A stretch of 64,000 nt of DNA from Notolepis coatsorum (lineage: Eukaryota; Chordata; Actinopteri; Aulopiformes; Paralepididae). The DNA lies in NCBI GenBank assembly GCA_963971535.1, contig OZ020598.1:88798985-88862984 (forward strand). Reading direction: 5' to 3'. The notes beneath the pieces were generated by a model that was given only the letters and a program-made list of their open reading frames with translations, had not been told where the DNA came from and did no database searches. Shown one piece after another: positions 1 to 41,162 of this stretch. Within the stretch, counting starts at the first letter, position 1, and each line of letters starts with the position of its first letter. Both the position numbers and the translations under genes were made by a program.

Positions 1-2719
1 TGTCTACTAGTGCTGCCTCATTGTCTAAGAGTGCTGCCTCATTGTCTACTAGTGCTGCCTCATTGTCTAAGAGTGCTGCCTCATTGTCTAATAGTGCTGC
101 CTCATTGTCTACTAGTGCTGCCTCATTGTCTACTAGTGCTGCCTCATTGTCTACTAGTGCTGCCTCATTGTCTACGAGTGCTGCCTCATTGTCTAATAGT
201 GCTGCCTCATTGTCCAATAGTGCTGCCTCATTGTCTACTAGTGCTGCCTCATTGTCTAAGAGTGCTACCTCATTGTCTACTAGTGCTGCCTCATTGTCTA
301 AGAGTGCTGCCTCATTGTCTACTAGTGCTGCCTCATTGTCTAAGAGTGCTGCCTCATTGTCTACTAGTGCTGCCTCATTGTCTAAGAGTGCTGCCTCATT
401 GTCTACTAGTGCTGCCTCATTGTCTAATAGTGCTGCCTCATTGTCTACTAGTGCTGCCTCATTGTCTAATAGTGCTGCCTCATTGTCTACTAGTGCTGCC
501 TCATTGTCTACTAGTGCTGCCTCATTGTCTACTAGTGCTGCCTCATTGTCTACTAGTGCTGCCTCATTGTCTACGAGTGCTGCCTCATTGTCTAATAGTG
601 CTGCCTCATTGTCTAATAGTGCTGCCTCATTGTCTACTAGTGCTGCCTCATTGTCTAAGAGTGCTGCCTCATTGTCTACGAGTGCTGCCTCATTGTCTAC
701 TAGTGCTGCCTCATTGTCTACTAGTGCTGCCTCATTGTCTACTAGTGCTGCCTCATTGTCTACGAGTGCTGCCTCATTGTCTACGAGTGCTGCCTCATTG
801 TCTACTAGTGCTGCCTCATTGTCTACTAGTGCTGCCTCATTGTCTACTAGTGCTGCCTCATTGTCTACTAGTGCTGCCTCATTGTCTACTAGTGCTGCCT
901 CATTGTCTACTAGTGCTGCCTCATTGTCTAAGAGTGCTGCCTCATTGTCTACTAGTGCTGCCTCATTGTCTAATAGTGCTGCCTCATTGTCTACTAGTGC
1001 TGCCTCATTGTCTACTAGTGCTGCCTCATTGTCTAAGAGTGCTGCCTCATTGTCTAAGAGTGCTGCCTCATTGTCTACGAGTGCTGCCTCATTGTCTACT
1101 AGTGCTGCCTCATTGTCTAAGAGTGCTGCCTCATTGTCTACTAGTGCTGCCTCATTGTCTAAGAGTGCTGCCTCATTGTCTACTAGTGCTGCCTCATTGT
1201 CTAATAGTGCTGCCTCATTGTCTACTAGTGCTGCCTCATTGTCTAATAGTGCTGCCTCATTGTCTACTAGTGCTGCCTCATTGTCTACTAGTGCTGCCTC
1301 ATTGTCTACTAGTGCTGCCTCATTGTCTACTAGTGCTGCCTCATTGTCTACGAGTGCTGCCTCATTGTCTAATAGTGCTGCCTCATTGTCTAATAGTGCT
1401 GCCTCATTGTCTACTAGTGCTGCCTCATTGTCTAAGAGTGCTGCCTCATTGTCTACGAGTGCTGCCTCATTGTCTACTAGTGCTGCCTCATTGTCTAATA
1501 GTGCTGCCTCATTGTCTACTAGTGCTGCCTCATTGTCTACTAGTGCTGCCTCATTGTCTAAGAGTGCTGCCTCATTGTCTAAGAGTGCTGCCTCATTGTC
1601 TACGAGTGCTGCCTCATTGTCTACTAGTGCTGCCTCATTGTCTAAGAGTGCTGCCTCATTGTCTACTAGTGCTGCCTCATTGTCTAAGAGTGCTGCCTCA
1701 TTGTCTACTAGTGCTGCCTCATTGTCTAATAGTGCTGCCTCATTGTCTACTAGTGCTGCCTCATTGTCTAATAGTGCTGCCTCATTGTCTACTAGTGCTG
1801 CCTCATTGTCTACTAGTGCTGCCTCATTGTCTACTAGTGCTGCCTCATTGTCTACTAGTGCTGCCTCATTGTCTACGAGTGCTGCCTCATTGTCTAATAG
1901 TGCTGCCTCATTGTCTAATAGTGCTGCCTCATTGTCTACTAGTGCTGCCTCATTGTCTAAGAGTGCTGCCTCATTGTCTACGAGTGCTGCCTCATTGTCT
2001 ACTAGTGCTGCCTCATTGTCTACTAGTGCTGCCTCATTGTCTACTAGTGCTGCCTCATTGTCTAAGAGTGCTGCCTCATTGTCTAAGAGTGCTGCCTCAT
2101 TGTCTACTAGTGCTGCCTCATTGTCTAATAGTGCTGCCTCATTGTCTACTAGTGCTGCCTCATTGTCTAATAGTGCTGCCTCATTGTCTACTAGTGCTGC
2201 CTCATTGTCTAAGAGTGCTGCCTCATTGTCTACGAGTGCTGCCTCATTGTCTACTAGTGCTGCCTCATTGTCTACTAGTGCTGCCTCATTGTCTACTAGT
2301 GCTGCCTCATTGTCTAAGAGTGCTGCCTCATTGTCTAAGAGTGCTGCCTCATTGTCTACTAGTGCTGCCTCATTGTCTAATAGTGCTGCCTCATTGTCTA
2401 CTAGTGCTGCCTCATTGTCTACTAGTGCTGCCTCATTGTCTAAGAGTGCTGCCTCATTGTCTAAGAGTGCTGCCTCATTGTCTACGAGTGCTGCCTCATT
2501 GTCTACGAGTGCTGCCTCATTGTCTACGAGTGCTGCCTCATTGTCTACTAGTGCTGCCTCATTGTCTACTAGTGCTGCCTCATTGTCTACTAGTGCTGCC
2601 TCATTGTCTACTAGTGCTGCCTCATTGTCTAAGAGTGCTGCCTCATTGTCTAAGAGTGCTGCCTCATTGTCTACGAGTGCTGCCTCATTGTCTAAGAGTG
2701 CTGCCTCATTGTCTACTAG
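1..2719. repeat. 21-bp minisatellite array, about 129 units, running off the window edge
   Basis: The unit is TGCTGCCTCATTGTCTA followed by four variable bases, mostly CTAG, AGAG, ATAG or CGAG. Only these bases vary systematically; a rare variant is ACCTCA near 266. Because 21 bp is seven codons and the unit has no stop in two plus-strand frames, two ORFs of more than 900 codons run through it (heptads LPHCLxV and SAASLSx). They have no other coding character and I do not regard them as genes. The array lies in the last visible intron of polr2b, about 110 bp past the exon 23 donor. Blocks of the same variant order recur (see findings). Confidence 0.97.
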
Positions 2720-29476
<26,757 letters not shown>

Positions 29477-30009
29477 GGCCTCAATCTTGCCGGTCGCGTA
29501 ATAGACCAAAATAAGAAAGAATACTGGTCAACAAGTCGGTGTTGTAGCTCAACGCCGTCCGACATTGAACACACTGCAAAAAAATGAACACAAAAACCAC
29601 GTGACGTCACTTCTTCTTCTTCTTCAATGGGTTTAATGGCGGGTCGCGACCACATACCGCCACCTACTGTCCATCCCAGCAAACAATAAAGAACGTGACT
29701 TCCTGTATGGTTATTTTCTTTGGTAAACAATACATTATTATTTTTTATAAGATTTCACGATATTGATCTCACAGAAATCCTACAAATAACTGTCTCCAAA
29801 ACATAAAAATGTATCTAATACGAATCTAACTTTTGATCGTTTCGTTTTGTACACACGGAATTGTCCTACGTCACATCCGATACGGAAATCAATGGATGCT
29901 ATCAGCAGCAGCAACTCACGTGTGTTTTCATCCAAGGTTAAGTGTTTATTATTGTCTGTTTCTTTTACACATATAGCCACGACCCGTTTGAGTCGTTATT
30001 AGTGAAGAG
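29477..30009. promoter_or_regulatory. Head-to-head (bidirectional) promoter interval of polr2b and noa1
   Basis: 533 bp separate the two divergent start codons, so both 5'UTRs and promoters must fit here. An E-box CACGTG (29598-29603) overlaps a palindromic CRE TGACGTCA (29602-29609). Another E-box CACGTG lies at 29917-29922. A CRE half site TACGTCA lies near 29868, and an ETS-like ACTTCCTG near 29697. A TTCTTCTTC run at 29611-29624, followed by sequence resembling a dispersed fish repeat (29625-29690), sits in the middle. No TATA box is obvious. Confidence 0.75.
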
Positions 30010-31246
30010 ATGTATAAATTATTACAAGTGCCGTTGCGGGAATTCACATCTTTCAAATGCTCCTCCCGACATCTTTCTGTCACCTGTCTGTCTGTGAAGC
30101 ATAGATGGGCTCCTCCAGTGTGTCTCCCTCCAGGGCTGCTGCCTCCTGTGCCAGGGAGGGCTTTGAGACACGAACTGAACACACAGACAATGTCCAGGTT
30201 CTACAGCGCTCGAAGAGGGGCGAGGGGTGAACACCCAGACAGGTACAGGTACACCATAGACCCAGACAAAGAAGAGGAGTTTGTGTTCCTTGAATATGCA
30301 GAGCCAGTGGAGAGGGAGGACCCAGAGGAACTTCTCCTTCACAGGCAGCTTCAGGCAAACCTCGCCCCCAGAGAAGAAAGATCACCTGCGAGGTCAGCTG
30401 ATGAGAAACAACAGCAAAGAGCTCTGGAGCAACAGCTGAAGTCATTGAAAGCCACAGCCAGCGATGAGATCAACCCAGCATCCTTCATCGAGTTTCACGA
30501 CGTCGACTTTCCCCTCGACGAGAGCATCGTCAGGGCGAAAAAGAAGAAGAGACCCCCGGGCCAGCATAGGGTCTACGGCACCCCGGACGCGGACGAGCCG
30601 GTGAGTGACACCTGCTGCTCGGGATGCGGCGCTGTTCTACACTGCACGGCCTCCGATATAGCGGGATACGTACCCAGTGAGAAGTATAAAGTTCTCCTGG
30701 AGCAGGACCGGATGAAGAAGGCGATTTGCCAACGGTGTTACCTCCTGACGCACCACCAAAAGGCACTGACGGTCAAGATGTCCAAAGAGGAATACAGGAA
30801 CGTTGTAAGTGGAATTAAGCCCCACACCGCTTTGGTTCTCTTGATAGTGGACCTCTTGGACGTCCCGGACTCCATAGTGCCAGACCTACTGGGTCTGATA
30901 GGGAAGAACAAGCACGTTGTGGTCCTGGGGAATAAGATCGACTTGTTACCTGGAGATGCTGACAATTACTTACCGCGGATCAAGCGGCAACTCTCTCAGT
31001 ACTGTGCCGACGCCGGCATCGGAGACAACGTCAAGGACGTCCACCTGATCAGCGCCAAGACGGGATACGGCGTCGAGAACCTCATCTCCAGCCTTCAGAG
31101 GTCTTGGAAGTACAAGGGGGATGTGTATCTGGTGGGGACGGCCAACGCCGGGAAGTCCACGCTGTTCAACACACTGCTGGACTCGGACTACTGTAAATCC
31201 AAGGCTACCGATGTCATCCACAAAGCCACTATATCTCCATGGCCTG
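30010..31246 (+). CDS. noa1: noa1 exon 1 (residues 1-413)
   Basis: Holds the import leader, a charged linker, the zinc-binding motif, and G4, G5 and G1. It ends ATISPWPG at donor GTAAGA. Confidence 0.95.
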
Positions 31247-34200
31247 GTAAGATGAATGCAGGGAGAGATCAAGGCTGGAAGCTAGTCTAGGGCTGGGTGA
31301 TTAATCGAGTTAAAACTTGTATTATGATTTTGACTCCCCACGATCATGTGCCACATTTAGTCTTGTGTTGTAAACGCAGCACACCCTTCCTTCACAGAGT
31401 GGGAGCATAAATACATGCATGTTAGGCAGGGACTACAGATGAAGACTAGCTCGACATTAGCTAACTCTGGCACATTTACATTGATGTGGAAACTGAAGAT
31501 GTTGATTTATGTGCACTGTCCCTGGGTAAAAAAAAACCTAAACTTTAAACACTGATACATACAGTCACACCTGGAAGCTGCCCAGTACAACCACGATCAT
31601 CATCTGACACTGTTGGCCACTAGGTGCTGCCCAGTACAACCACATCACTGAAATACTGTAGTTTTGCAGGTACATCTGGACAATAATTCAAAATGATCAT
31701 TTAGCATCATTCACTGGGATCATTTTGTGAGGAAATTGTGATATTGTCATCATATTGCGGTACACTATTATTTTATCATTTTATTTAAATTAATGATAAC
31801 AAGCACATTATACACAATATTCAAAAAGAAAATCCCCCTTATTGTGATATTAATTTCCTCCATATCACCCAGCCAGCCCTGGTTGCAAGATGGCAGTGTT
31901 GCACTGATTTCCTCTACTGCTAAAGAGAGGCTTTGATGGTAGCATTGCCAGTGCACTGGGCTTTTCGTTGGTTGGTAAGTGCTTCTGTCAGGAGGAGTAA
32001 ATACACAAGGCTATTGGACACAATTCACAAGTCTTCTCAAGCTAGTAGGAAAAGACACAGGGCAAAGTGGAAGTCATTGAAGAGGTTTATGCAAGGAATT
32101 AGATTAGAAATTAGAAATGTATTACTGACATCTGTGGAATGTAATAAAGGGGGACATTTTCCAATCACCATACATTTTCCAATCACCATACTCTAAGTTT
32201 TCACCCACCAGGTACATTTTTGAAATTTCAGATAAGTTTGTCATCTTCCATAAATGACTGACACCACTTTCTGTTAACTCACCTTCTTAAAGGAACACGC
32301 CAATATTTTGGGAAATTAGCTTACCGTCTTCTCCAGAGAGAGACACGAAGATAGATACCAGTTTCCTCTCTGTGCGTTCAGTAGAATGAATGAATGAATG
32401 AAAACTTTATTTAACAGATTGCAGAATGGGTACAATACAGTACGGCTCAATACATACAATTGTTAAGGGGATGCAGACCTGAGAAAGACGTTTGTCTTGT
32501 TTCCATCAGGGTCCCCCATTTTCAATTCATATAGACATTTATGACATACACAACATACATGACATTTATGGCATAGGGACATATAGGTATTTAGTACTGA
32601 TACATTTGTGACATAAACGGTATTCCAATATACAGTACTGTTACCCCTAGATCCTGACAGAGTATACATATGATGGGGAGGGGACTGTACATTAGGGGGG
32701 GGTGGGTGGGTGGGAGAGAAATATACATACGGCGGGGAGGGAATATATACATGCGGTGGGGAGGAGACTGTCTATTAGGAGGTGGTGGGGGTTTTGGGCA
32801 TTTACGGTGGCCAGTTTCGAATTGCAGCCTCCCGTAGGTGCTCTTTAAGAGCGGTTTTGAATGTGGGCAGGGATTCACATTCCTTTACAGCTTTGGGTAG
32901 GGCGTTCCACATTGTTGTGGCATAATTGCGAAACGTGTTTAGTCCCTTGTTTGAGCCGAATCTGGGTTTAACTGTACATGATTTGTTGAGCTTCCTCTGG
33001 TGTAGTGGTTGTGGTATTCACTGACCTTTGGGAAGTATTTTGACATGTACATGGGCACCCCGGTCGTATAGTGTATCTTGTAGACCAGGCCCATTGCAAG
33101 TTGCTGTACTCTGTTGTCTACTCTAAGCCATCCTAGGTTGTCAAAGTGGGCAGGGGTGAGGTGGGTTCTGGGGTTCAGGTCAAGTAGTAGTCTGACCAGT
33201 TTGTTTTGTGATGTTTGTAATTTTGTTTTATAAGCGCCTTTGAGGTGCTTTGGTACCATGAGGTGCACGCATAGTCATAGTACCCTTGAATGAGTGCTCC
33301 TGCCAGAGTCTTCAGGGTATTCTTGTTTACCAGAGAGGAGATCCGGTACAGGAATCTAGTTCGTTGGTTGACTTTTTTTATTACATTGGATGCCATTTTG
33401 TCACAGGAAAGATTTGCCTCTAGGATGGAACCCAGGTAGGTCATTTCGTCTTTCCTTGTGACAATATTGTCACCCACTGTAACTGAGAAGCCGTCGGTCT
33501 TGTTGAGTTTGTTATTTGAACCGAAGAGAATGGACTCTCTGTTTTGCCCATGTGTAATGATAGTTTGTTATCAGCGAGCCTGGCTGCACGTTAGCCTAGC
33601 TTAGCACAATGAATGGAAGCGGACAGTGTCAGTTAGCCTTCGGGAGAGGTGTTAGTTGGGCAATGCCTAGGCTAACCGGCACTGTCCGCTTCGATTCATT
33701 GTGCTAAGCTAGGCTAACGTGCAGCCAGATAGCTTTCTACTGAACGCACAGAGAGGAAACTTGTATCTATCTTCTTGTCTCTCTCTCTGGAGAAGACGGT
33801 AAGCTAATTTCCCCAAATGTTGGCGTGTTCCTTTAAATTAGGTCATATTTACACTGGGACGTTTGCATGCCATGAGGCCTATAGGCTGCGTTAATGAGTA
33901 TTTCACCAAACGGATTCCATCTAGTGATCCCATCTGTGTTCCACAGACATAGCGGTTTGAATCAATTCATGTCCACAAGGCTCCTCAGTTCCTCATCCAT
34001 AGTTTTCACAGAGGAACATTTAAGACATTGATTCACTGTCTGCATCCAACAAAGGAGCTATTTATTTTGTTGACGTCATGACGCAAACTATGAATAGGAT
34101 GGAGACGCTGACTGTGGTAAACACGCTCCTTGTGTAGGCATATTACTGCCGGTCCAACATGTCCGCTGAGCTGTGTTTCAGTGGTCGGTGAGGAACAGAT

Positions 34201-37200
34201 TTGGAATTAGCCCAAGTTACAGGCTGATGAGATCAAATTGTATGTGGCATGCTGCTACTAGTAGCTAGACCACAAGGTTATATTTGAGTGATACATATTG
34301 TAATTGTTTGATAATGGATGTATGCATCCATTGCATGTAATTATCCCAATAGACATGATTTACCCTAAATGCATGCTTGCACAGGACCAACAAACAGCCT
34401 AATGGTAATGAATATAACATAACATGTAATTGAAATGAATAATAATTGAGAGATATATCGTGGAAAGCATGAATGGTTTCTGGCTACGACGAATGCATAG
34501 AATGAATAGCTAATGGCCTATGATCAGCTAGTAGCTCGATAATAACTTAACTAATAAATATATAATGTAATGCCTCTTCTGTGACCTGCAGGTACCACTC
34601 TGAACCTGTTGAAGTTCCCCGTCATCAACCCGACGCCGCTCCGCATGTTCAGGCGGTCGGAGCGTCTGGACACGGCCTCCAGGCAGACGGAGAGCGACCT
34701 CTCCCCCGAGGAGCTGAAGAGGCTGCAGCACTTCAGCAAGCAGGGCTACTTAGTGGGTAAGAGGGAGGAGGGGTGGAGGATCAGAGGAAGAAGAAGAAAG
34801 GTCTTTATTTGCCAAGTAGTTTTCACATACAAGGAATTTGCTTTGGACGTTACTGGTGCGACATTAGCGGACAGACATTAATGGACAGATAATATACAAT
34901 AAAGAGGTGGAGTAAAATAAAATGAAATATGAGCCAACTCATTCCGCGCCGGACCCGAGTATAGTCGGGTTAACTCGCCGAACGTTCGGCGCCAGACCCG
35001 AATATAGTCTGGTTTTGGTCGTTATTTCTTTTATTCGCTATTTCCATTGATTATCCATCCAGGGAGCCTGATGTTATCATTGGGAATGGGTCTGAGATTG
35101 CAAACGTCCAATACCGCCGCCGGGTTTTCCTCATCGGGCAGGACAAGCGTTTATAACGCATGGATTGAGGAGAATCAAGCACTCCCGGTTCATGGTCTTT
35201 GGTGGATTATGTTGGCAACACGATCGACATCAATACTTGGAATGGCGATCAGATAATTGGAATATTATTTTTGGAGTACATCCTAGTCAAGGTAAGGGCT
35301 ATATAGGCCTGCCGCGATAAGCAATAAATCGATTAATTGCTGCGATAATTAAAATGAATGCAATGATTTTGACGGGCGCGATTAATTGCTATTTGCGCGT
35401 TTGTTTTAATGAGGCGGAACCAGTGCCCCTTGTCAGTCACTGTCCGTGTTGGGAGGCGGGCCGCTGACGTTACTAGAGTACAGCACGGGAGCTCCGTGGG
35501 GCAACACCACATAGCTTAACTACATTTCTCAATAGTGTTGCTCCTTTTAACCAAGTAGCATTATTTGTAGTGTAACGTTAGCTATTTTTAGACCCAAGTA
35601 GTTACTCGCTACTGCCCGGAGAAACTGGACTGCTAAATAAAGATGAAAGATAGAGCTTTGATTCTCATTCCATGCTAACAACATTAGCTAAATAGCTAAC
35701 AAACGAAATACAACGTATAGCATAGCTACAAGTACAACACAGAATAACGTTAATACAATTACATGCATCATTGTTTACAATGAACGGGTGGGGCTAGTCA
35801 AAGGACTGGACACGGGGACAAGTTAAACATGAATTAATTTATTATAACACTCCGGTAGTTTCGAGTCGTGCTGCAGTGCTTACGCACCACAGCTATTCTA
35901 TTATATACTGCTTTGACGCTTCCTCCTCATCGTTGATTGCCTGTAGTAGCTGCATCTAACGTTAGTAGCTAACGTTAAAACTAACCTAAAGTTAGTTGTT
36001 CACCAACAATTTGTTTTATCATTAGCTCAAAAACTGAACCGGACGAGACAAGTTGTCGGCTCATAGGTTCTGCTTAGGATAATCACAACAATACTTCCAG
36101 TCCGGTCGGTGGGCTTCAAAATAAAAGTCTAAAACACCGGAAAAGACGGAGCGGTGGGCTTCAAAATAAAAGTTTTGGGAAATAAATTTCTCAAAAAAAA
36201 TTCTCTAACCGGTCGCAATAATATCGCTTATCGCGATATTTTCGGGGGCAATTAATCGCCCAGCAAAATGTGTTATCGTGGCAGGCCTAGGGCTATATAT
36301 GGTATCAATCTTTTTTGTTTGATCCACTTTTTCTCCTTGTTTTCTATTTTTCTCCCATCCCAATTTCGTGTATCCAATTCTCCCCTCCCCTGTCTTGAAC
36401 GTTGCTCGACTATGCCCCCCACTGGTCGGTTGTAGAGAGGATAGAAGCCTTGCATCACGTGTTCCCTCCGGCACACGAGGAGGCAGCCTGTCACATCTTT
36501 TCGCCTGCCAGTGCGGACTCTCATTGGCGAGGTGTAACGCATGGGAGGCTCACACTACCCTCGCCACTTCCTGTCTCTGCTGTGCAAGCGTCTCCCAACC
36601 GACCTATAGGGGTCGCTGTCCACAACGTCCAATCCCCACCCATCGACTTCCACCCGCTGACTCTGCCAAATGAGCCAGTACGACGGCCGGACCAAGCCGA
36701 AGGCAATGCTGAGACTGGGATTCGATACTGGAGTCTCTTGCATTGGTGACGAGCGCAATCTCCGCTACACCACCCAGCCGCCATATGGTATCAATCTTGC
36801 GTTGATCCAAGAATCCATTCACTGCGATCCGACCATATGTGTGTAATGTGTGTGTGTAACGTATTCCGTTGATTTCAGATTGATTGTTGATACAGGCGAG
36901 AAACGCCATGGTTTTTAGTGAAATGCACTAAACGCTGCATAGCGTCATTTTCTGGGATTAGACAGGATTACTCTAAAACTATACTCATATTCACCACGGT
37001 ATAAAACGGGAATGTATGGATTAAAAAATTATTTCTTTTCCACAAATTGAAAGATAGATACTCGATGTCAAATGGGCAATAGTATTATATCCATAGCTAT
37101 GATATATAATATAGTTTGAGCCCTGCAAACACCGCCATGTATCCCCATACTTTAAAGCGGTGGCCTTTCAACAGTAACAGTAAACAGCGCCCTCTGGCGC

Positions 37201-40200
37201 TGAAAGTGTTAAGCACGATAGAATAATATAATTATGAAATAAAATATAGGCCAGGGCTGTACAACTGTAAATAAGAGGTTGAATAAAATTATATGGGATA
37301 TAAACTAAATTAAATATAGCACAATAGAATATAGTACAATTATAAGTTAAAAAAAAATAGGAATAGGCCGGCCAGGGCTGTACAACTGGGCAGATGTGGT
37401 CAATTACAATACAGTGGGCAAGTATATAGTCCAGTGGGGGGGGGGGGGGGGGGGTTAATGTAACACAGTGGGGGGGGTGTCAGTGAGGGTCCTGAGCCTC
37501 ATTGCAGAGGGGAAGAAACTGTTCTTGTGGTGTGAGGTTTTGGCCCTGATGGACCGCAGCCTACTGCCAGAGGGGAGTGTCTCAAACAGGTTGTGACCGG
37601 GGTGGTAGGGGTCGGACACAATCTTACCTGCACGCTTCATGGTTCTGGATGGGTAGATGGATGGATGAATGGACAGTGGCGAATCCTTATGGAAGCCAAC
37701 GGAAGCCATGCCTCCCTAATATTAAAATATGAATTAATATCAAATATGAAATATGAAAAAAAATATATATATATATATAATTTTTTTTAATATAGTTTAC
37801 ATTCTTTTTCATCTGTGCATCTGTGTTATAATTTTTTATTTTTTTTTAAATGTCTCCCTCTTCTCCTTCTCACTCCCTCTAACACACTGTCAGACTCACT
37901 GTGCTCACTGCAGCTAGTATAGGAGAGAGGCAGGGGGTAGGTCTCTTTCTCCAGGCTTCCAGCATTATAGAGTCCAAATCCGATCCTAGCCAATCAGATT
38001 CGAGCTGACTGCCACACCCTAAAAGTTTAAAACGGGGCTGAGAGGAAGACACTCAGCATATTTTCCCCTCTGCACTCTGAACATTGTATTAACCCGTAAC
38101 TGTTCCCACGGGCCGAATATTGCCCCGATCCTCGCGAGATTAAATCCACGGGGACCTCTCGGCGTGCCGAAGCTTTTCCTAAATCACTTCCATCATCGAA
38201 AACGAGGGGAAAAGGTCGGCTCGCGACCCTGAAAATGTCGCGTGATTTTAAAAACGCTGTATTAAGTGAGCCTATTATGGGATCCACGCGAGCTTTCTAT
38301 CGTGGAAACATCTGGGCGTCCCGCAACTTTTACTCATTCACATGTAGCCCCGAAAATGCTTAGAAAAGGAAAACAGAAAGCGTGGAATAAACTCGCCGAA
38401 ACGGAAAAGTGTCCCACGGGCGCGCCGTGATTCCGATCCGCGTGAAAATATTCACAGCCATAGAGGAGACCGTGGGACACCTTTTTGCAACCGAATATGT
38501 GTCTCGAATTTGCTTCCACGCGGCGCGCAAAATCGTGCAAGGAAAAATCGGACCAAAAATTAACCAATGCTCCAGCAGTATTAATGACCCTGATGTAAAC
38601 AAGACAAACGTCTTTCTCTGGTCTGCATCCCCTTATACAATTGTGTGTATTGAGCCGTACTGTATTGTACCCATTCTGCAATCTGTTAAATAAATAAAAA
38701 GAAAGTTTGACTGGCCGCCGAGCCATACTGTAGTGTACATGGTGACTGCTTGACTTAAAAAAAATATATATATTAATAAAAATATTTAATAATTTTTTTT
38801 TTTATAATTTTTTTTTGGCTTCCCCTGTTATTTTACCCACGCGACGCCACTGTGAAATGGATAAATAAATTAAAGTAATCTCAAACAGTTTCACGTAAAT
38901 AAAGGTCTATTTTACTCTCTATCACCAGTTGATACCTATACCCAGTTCATGAATGCTTTTACATTTGCTGTCCTTGGCTGTTCTAAGCACTGGTGTCTGG
39001 TAGGACATTCCTGGGAATCTGGCACACAGGGAGTGACACAGCAACAGCAGTTTGTTTGGAATGAATAGAAGACTAACTCAGTATTTAGCACAAGTGGAAA
39101 AACACAACAGCAATGATGGCTTATCATCAATAGATGTCGTCTAAACAAACAAAAATGAGGATCTTGCAGATTACCACTTTATGTCTTGAAAGTTGTATGT
39201 CCAATTATGTCCTCACAACAGCACGATAGGATTCAGGTAATGAAAACAGCGAATAATATAATAGTAATAATATAATAAACTGTATTTGTAGCACCTTTCA
39301 TACAAGAATTGCAGCTCAAAGTGCTTCACAGCAGTAAAAAAAGATGGGCATAAAATGAGCACAAAATAGGCAGATCAAGAGCAATGCAGTGCAAGTGCAG
39401 ACGTAAAATTAGGCTTGTTTTTTTTGTGTGCATAAAATAGACGGCAGCAAAATAGACAAAGTCAAGGTAAGGCATAGAACATTAAATCGCATAGCTTTTC
39501 ATATTGGGATCTAACGTCTTAATACAGTGGCTCGGAAGGTAGAGCAGTCGTCTGGTAATCCAGAGGTTCCTGGACTCCTGGTTCGATTCCCACTCCTCCC
39601 GGGCAGCGTGTCGAAGTGTCCTTGAGCAAGACACTTGACCCCTAATTGCTCCTGATGAGCAGGTTCAGGTTGGCACCTTGCATGGTTGCCTCCGCCGTCA
39701 GTGTGTGAATGTGTGAGTGAATGGGTAAAATGTGAGGAACAAAATGTAAAGTGCTTTGGATAAAAGCTGCTATATAAATGCAGCCATTTACCATTTAATA
39801 TGCCTCTTTGTTTACTGTTTGATTGTCACTGATACACTTCAGCACAGCAGTATTTTAGATGTTTAGTTCTGTCCGAGCCGTATGTCTTTCTAATAGGTCT
39901 TTTCCCCCGTTCTAAGGTGCATTATAGAACTGAGCATAATGTCCTTTTAATATCTTGCACTTTGCCATAGGTCTAAATGGTTCATAGTCCTACAGCCTGC
40001 TGTCCTAAACTCCGGGTCGAGACCCAAGACGGCTCGTGGGCCTACTTCTGTTGGAGTGATCGTGTTGCTATTTATTCTGTTTTGCTGCAGGGCGCGTCGG
40101 GAGAACGTTCCGGGTCGAGGCTGGACCCAAACGGGACTTGATACACTTTGACCCAGACAGTCTGGCCTATGGGGAGTATGTAGCGGGAGAAGAGATGGAA

Positions 40201-41099
40201 GAAGATAAGACCCGAGAAGGTATGATAATGAGGAGACGGATCACTGTGGTCGTTTTGAGTGGGATTCACTAAAAACCAGGCATCTCGTGTATTGCACCAA
40301 TGGGCGCTTAAGTTGGGGTGTGAGGTCCAGTGAGGTTAAGGTAGGGACAGGGTCTATACATGAAATGCCTGGATTTTTAGGGAGTCCCCGTTTTGAATGG
40401 GGAAATCCGTAACACTAAAGGCGGCGGCGACAACAAAACGAACGTATTCAAAGAAAGTAATTAAATGTGATGTACTGCACTAATGTCACCAAGATACATC
40501 TCTGTACTCAGCCGATTCTTTTTGACGATGGATTTTCACTCAAGCGTTTTCTAATCTGATCCAATGCCAGATTCCAGCCAGACAGAGATCGACTTCACCC
40601 ACAATGAGCTGAAAGACGCCCACTGGCTCTACGACACCCCTGGTATCATGAAAGACCACGATGTAAGACTCTTCTTCTCCAGTCAACTCTCCTAAGATTT
40701 GGATTGAGTTTTGAAAAACTTTATTCTGTTGCTCTAGAATAGAATAGAATATAATAGAAGTACTTTATTGATCCCGAGGGAAATTCAGCACTACAGATCG
40801 CTCACAATAAACATTTAGGTAGTCAAAAATCACAAATTACAAATAAGAATAAAAATACAGTTAGGGATATACATTCTAAAATATGTATATACATTCTAAA
40901 ATATACAGCCAAAATATACAGTAATATACACTGTAAAATGTACTGTTGTAATAAGTGTAAAAAAAGATTTAAATGTCGACGTATAGGTAAAAAAGTCCAG
41001 TAAGATATGCCAGATTTTGTACTGTCACTCTGCTCTCAGTGAGGCACAGTGATGTGTTATATAGTCTGATGGCTGTTGGAAGGAAGGACTTCCTGTGCC

Positions 41100-41162
<63 letters not shown>

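Larger units (their letters stand above)
34934..37213. mobile_element. TTAA-type transposon copy A, carrying a nested hAT and a SINE
   Basis: 'tacttggaatggcgatcaga' and 'aaacgggaatgtatgga' segments match copy B at 42834-44000. The right end GCGCTGAAAGTGTTAA resembles the copy B end GGCACTCAAAGTGTTAA. The left end near 34936 (AACTCATTCCGCGCC) is diverged, so that boundary is approximate. It contains the insertions 35304-36289 and 36312-36782. Confidence 0.65.

Noticed and set aside
39525-39610. Possible functional tRNA gene (A- and B-box present)
   Set aside because: The head continues into a SINE core and LINE-like tail, and the tRNA arms do not pair fully by eye. tRNAscan would be decisive.
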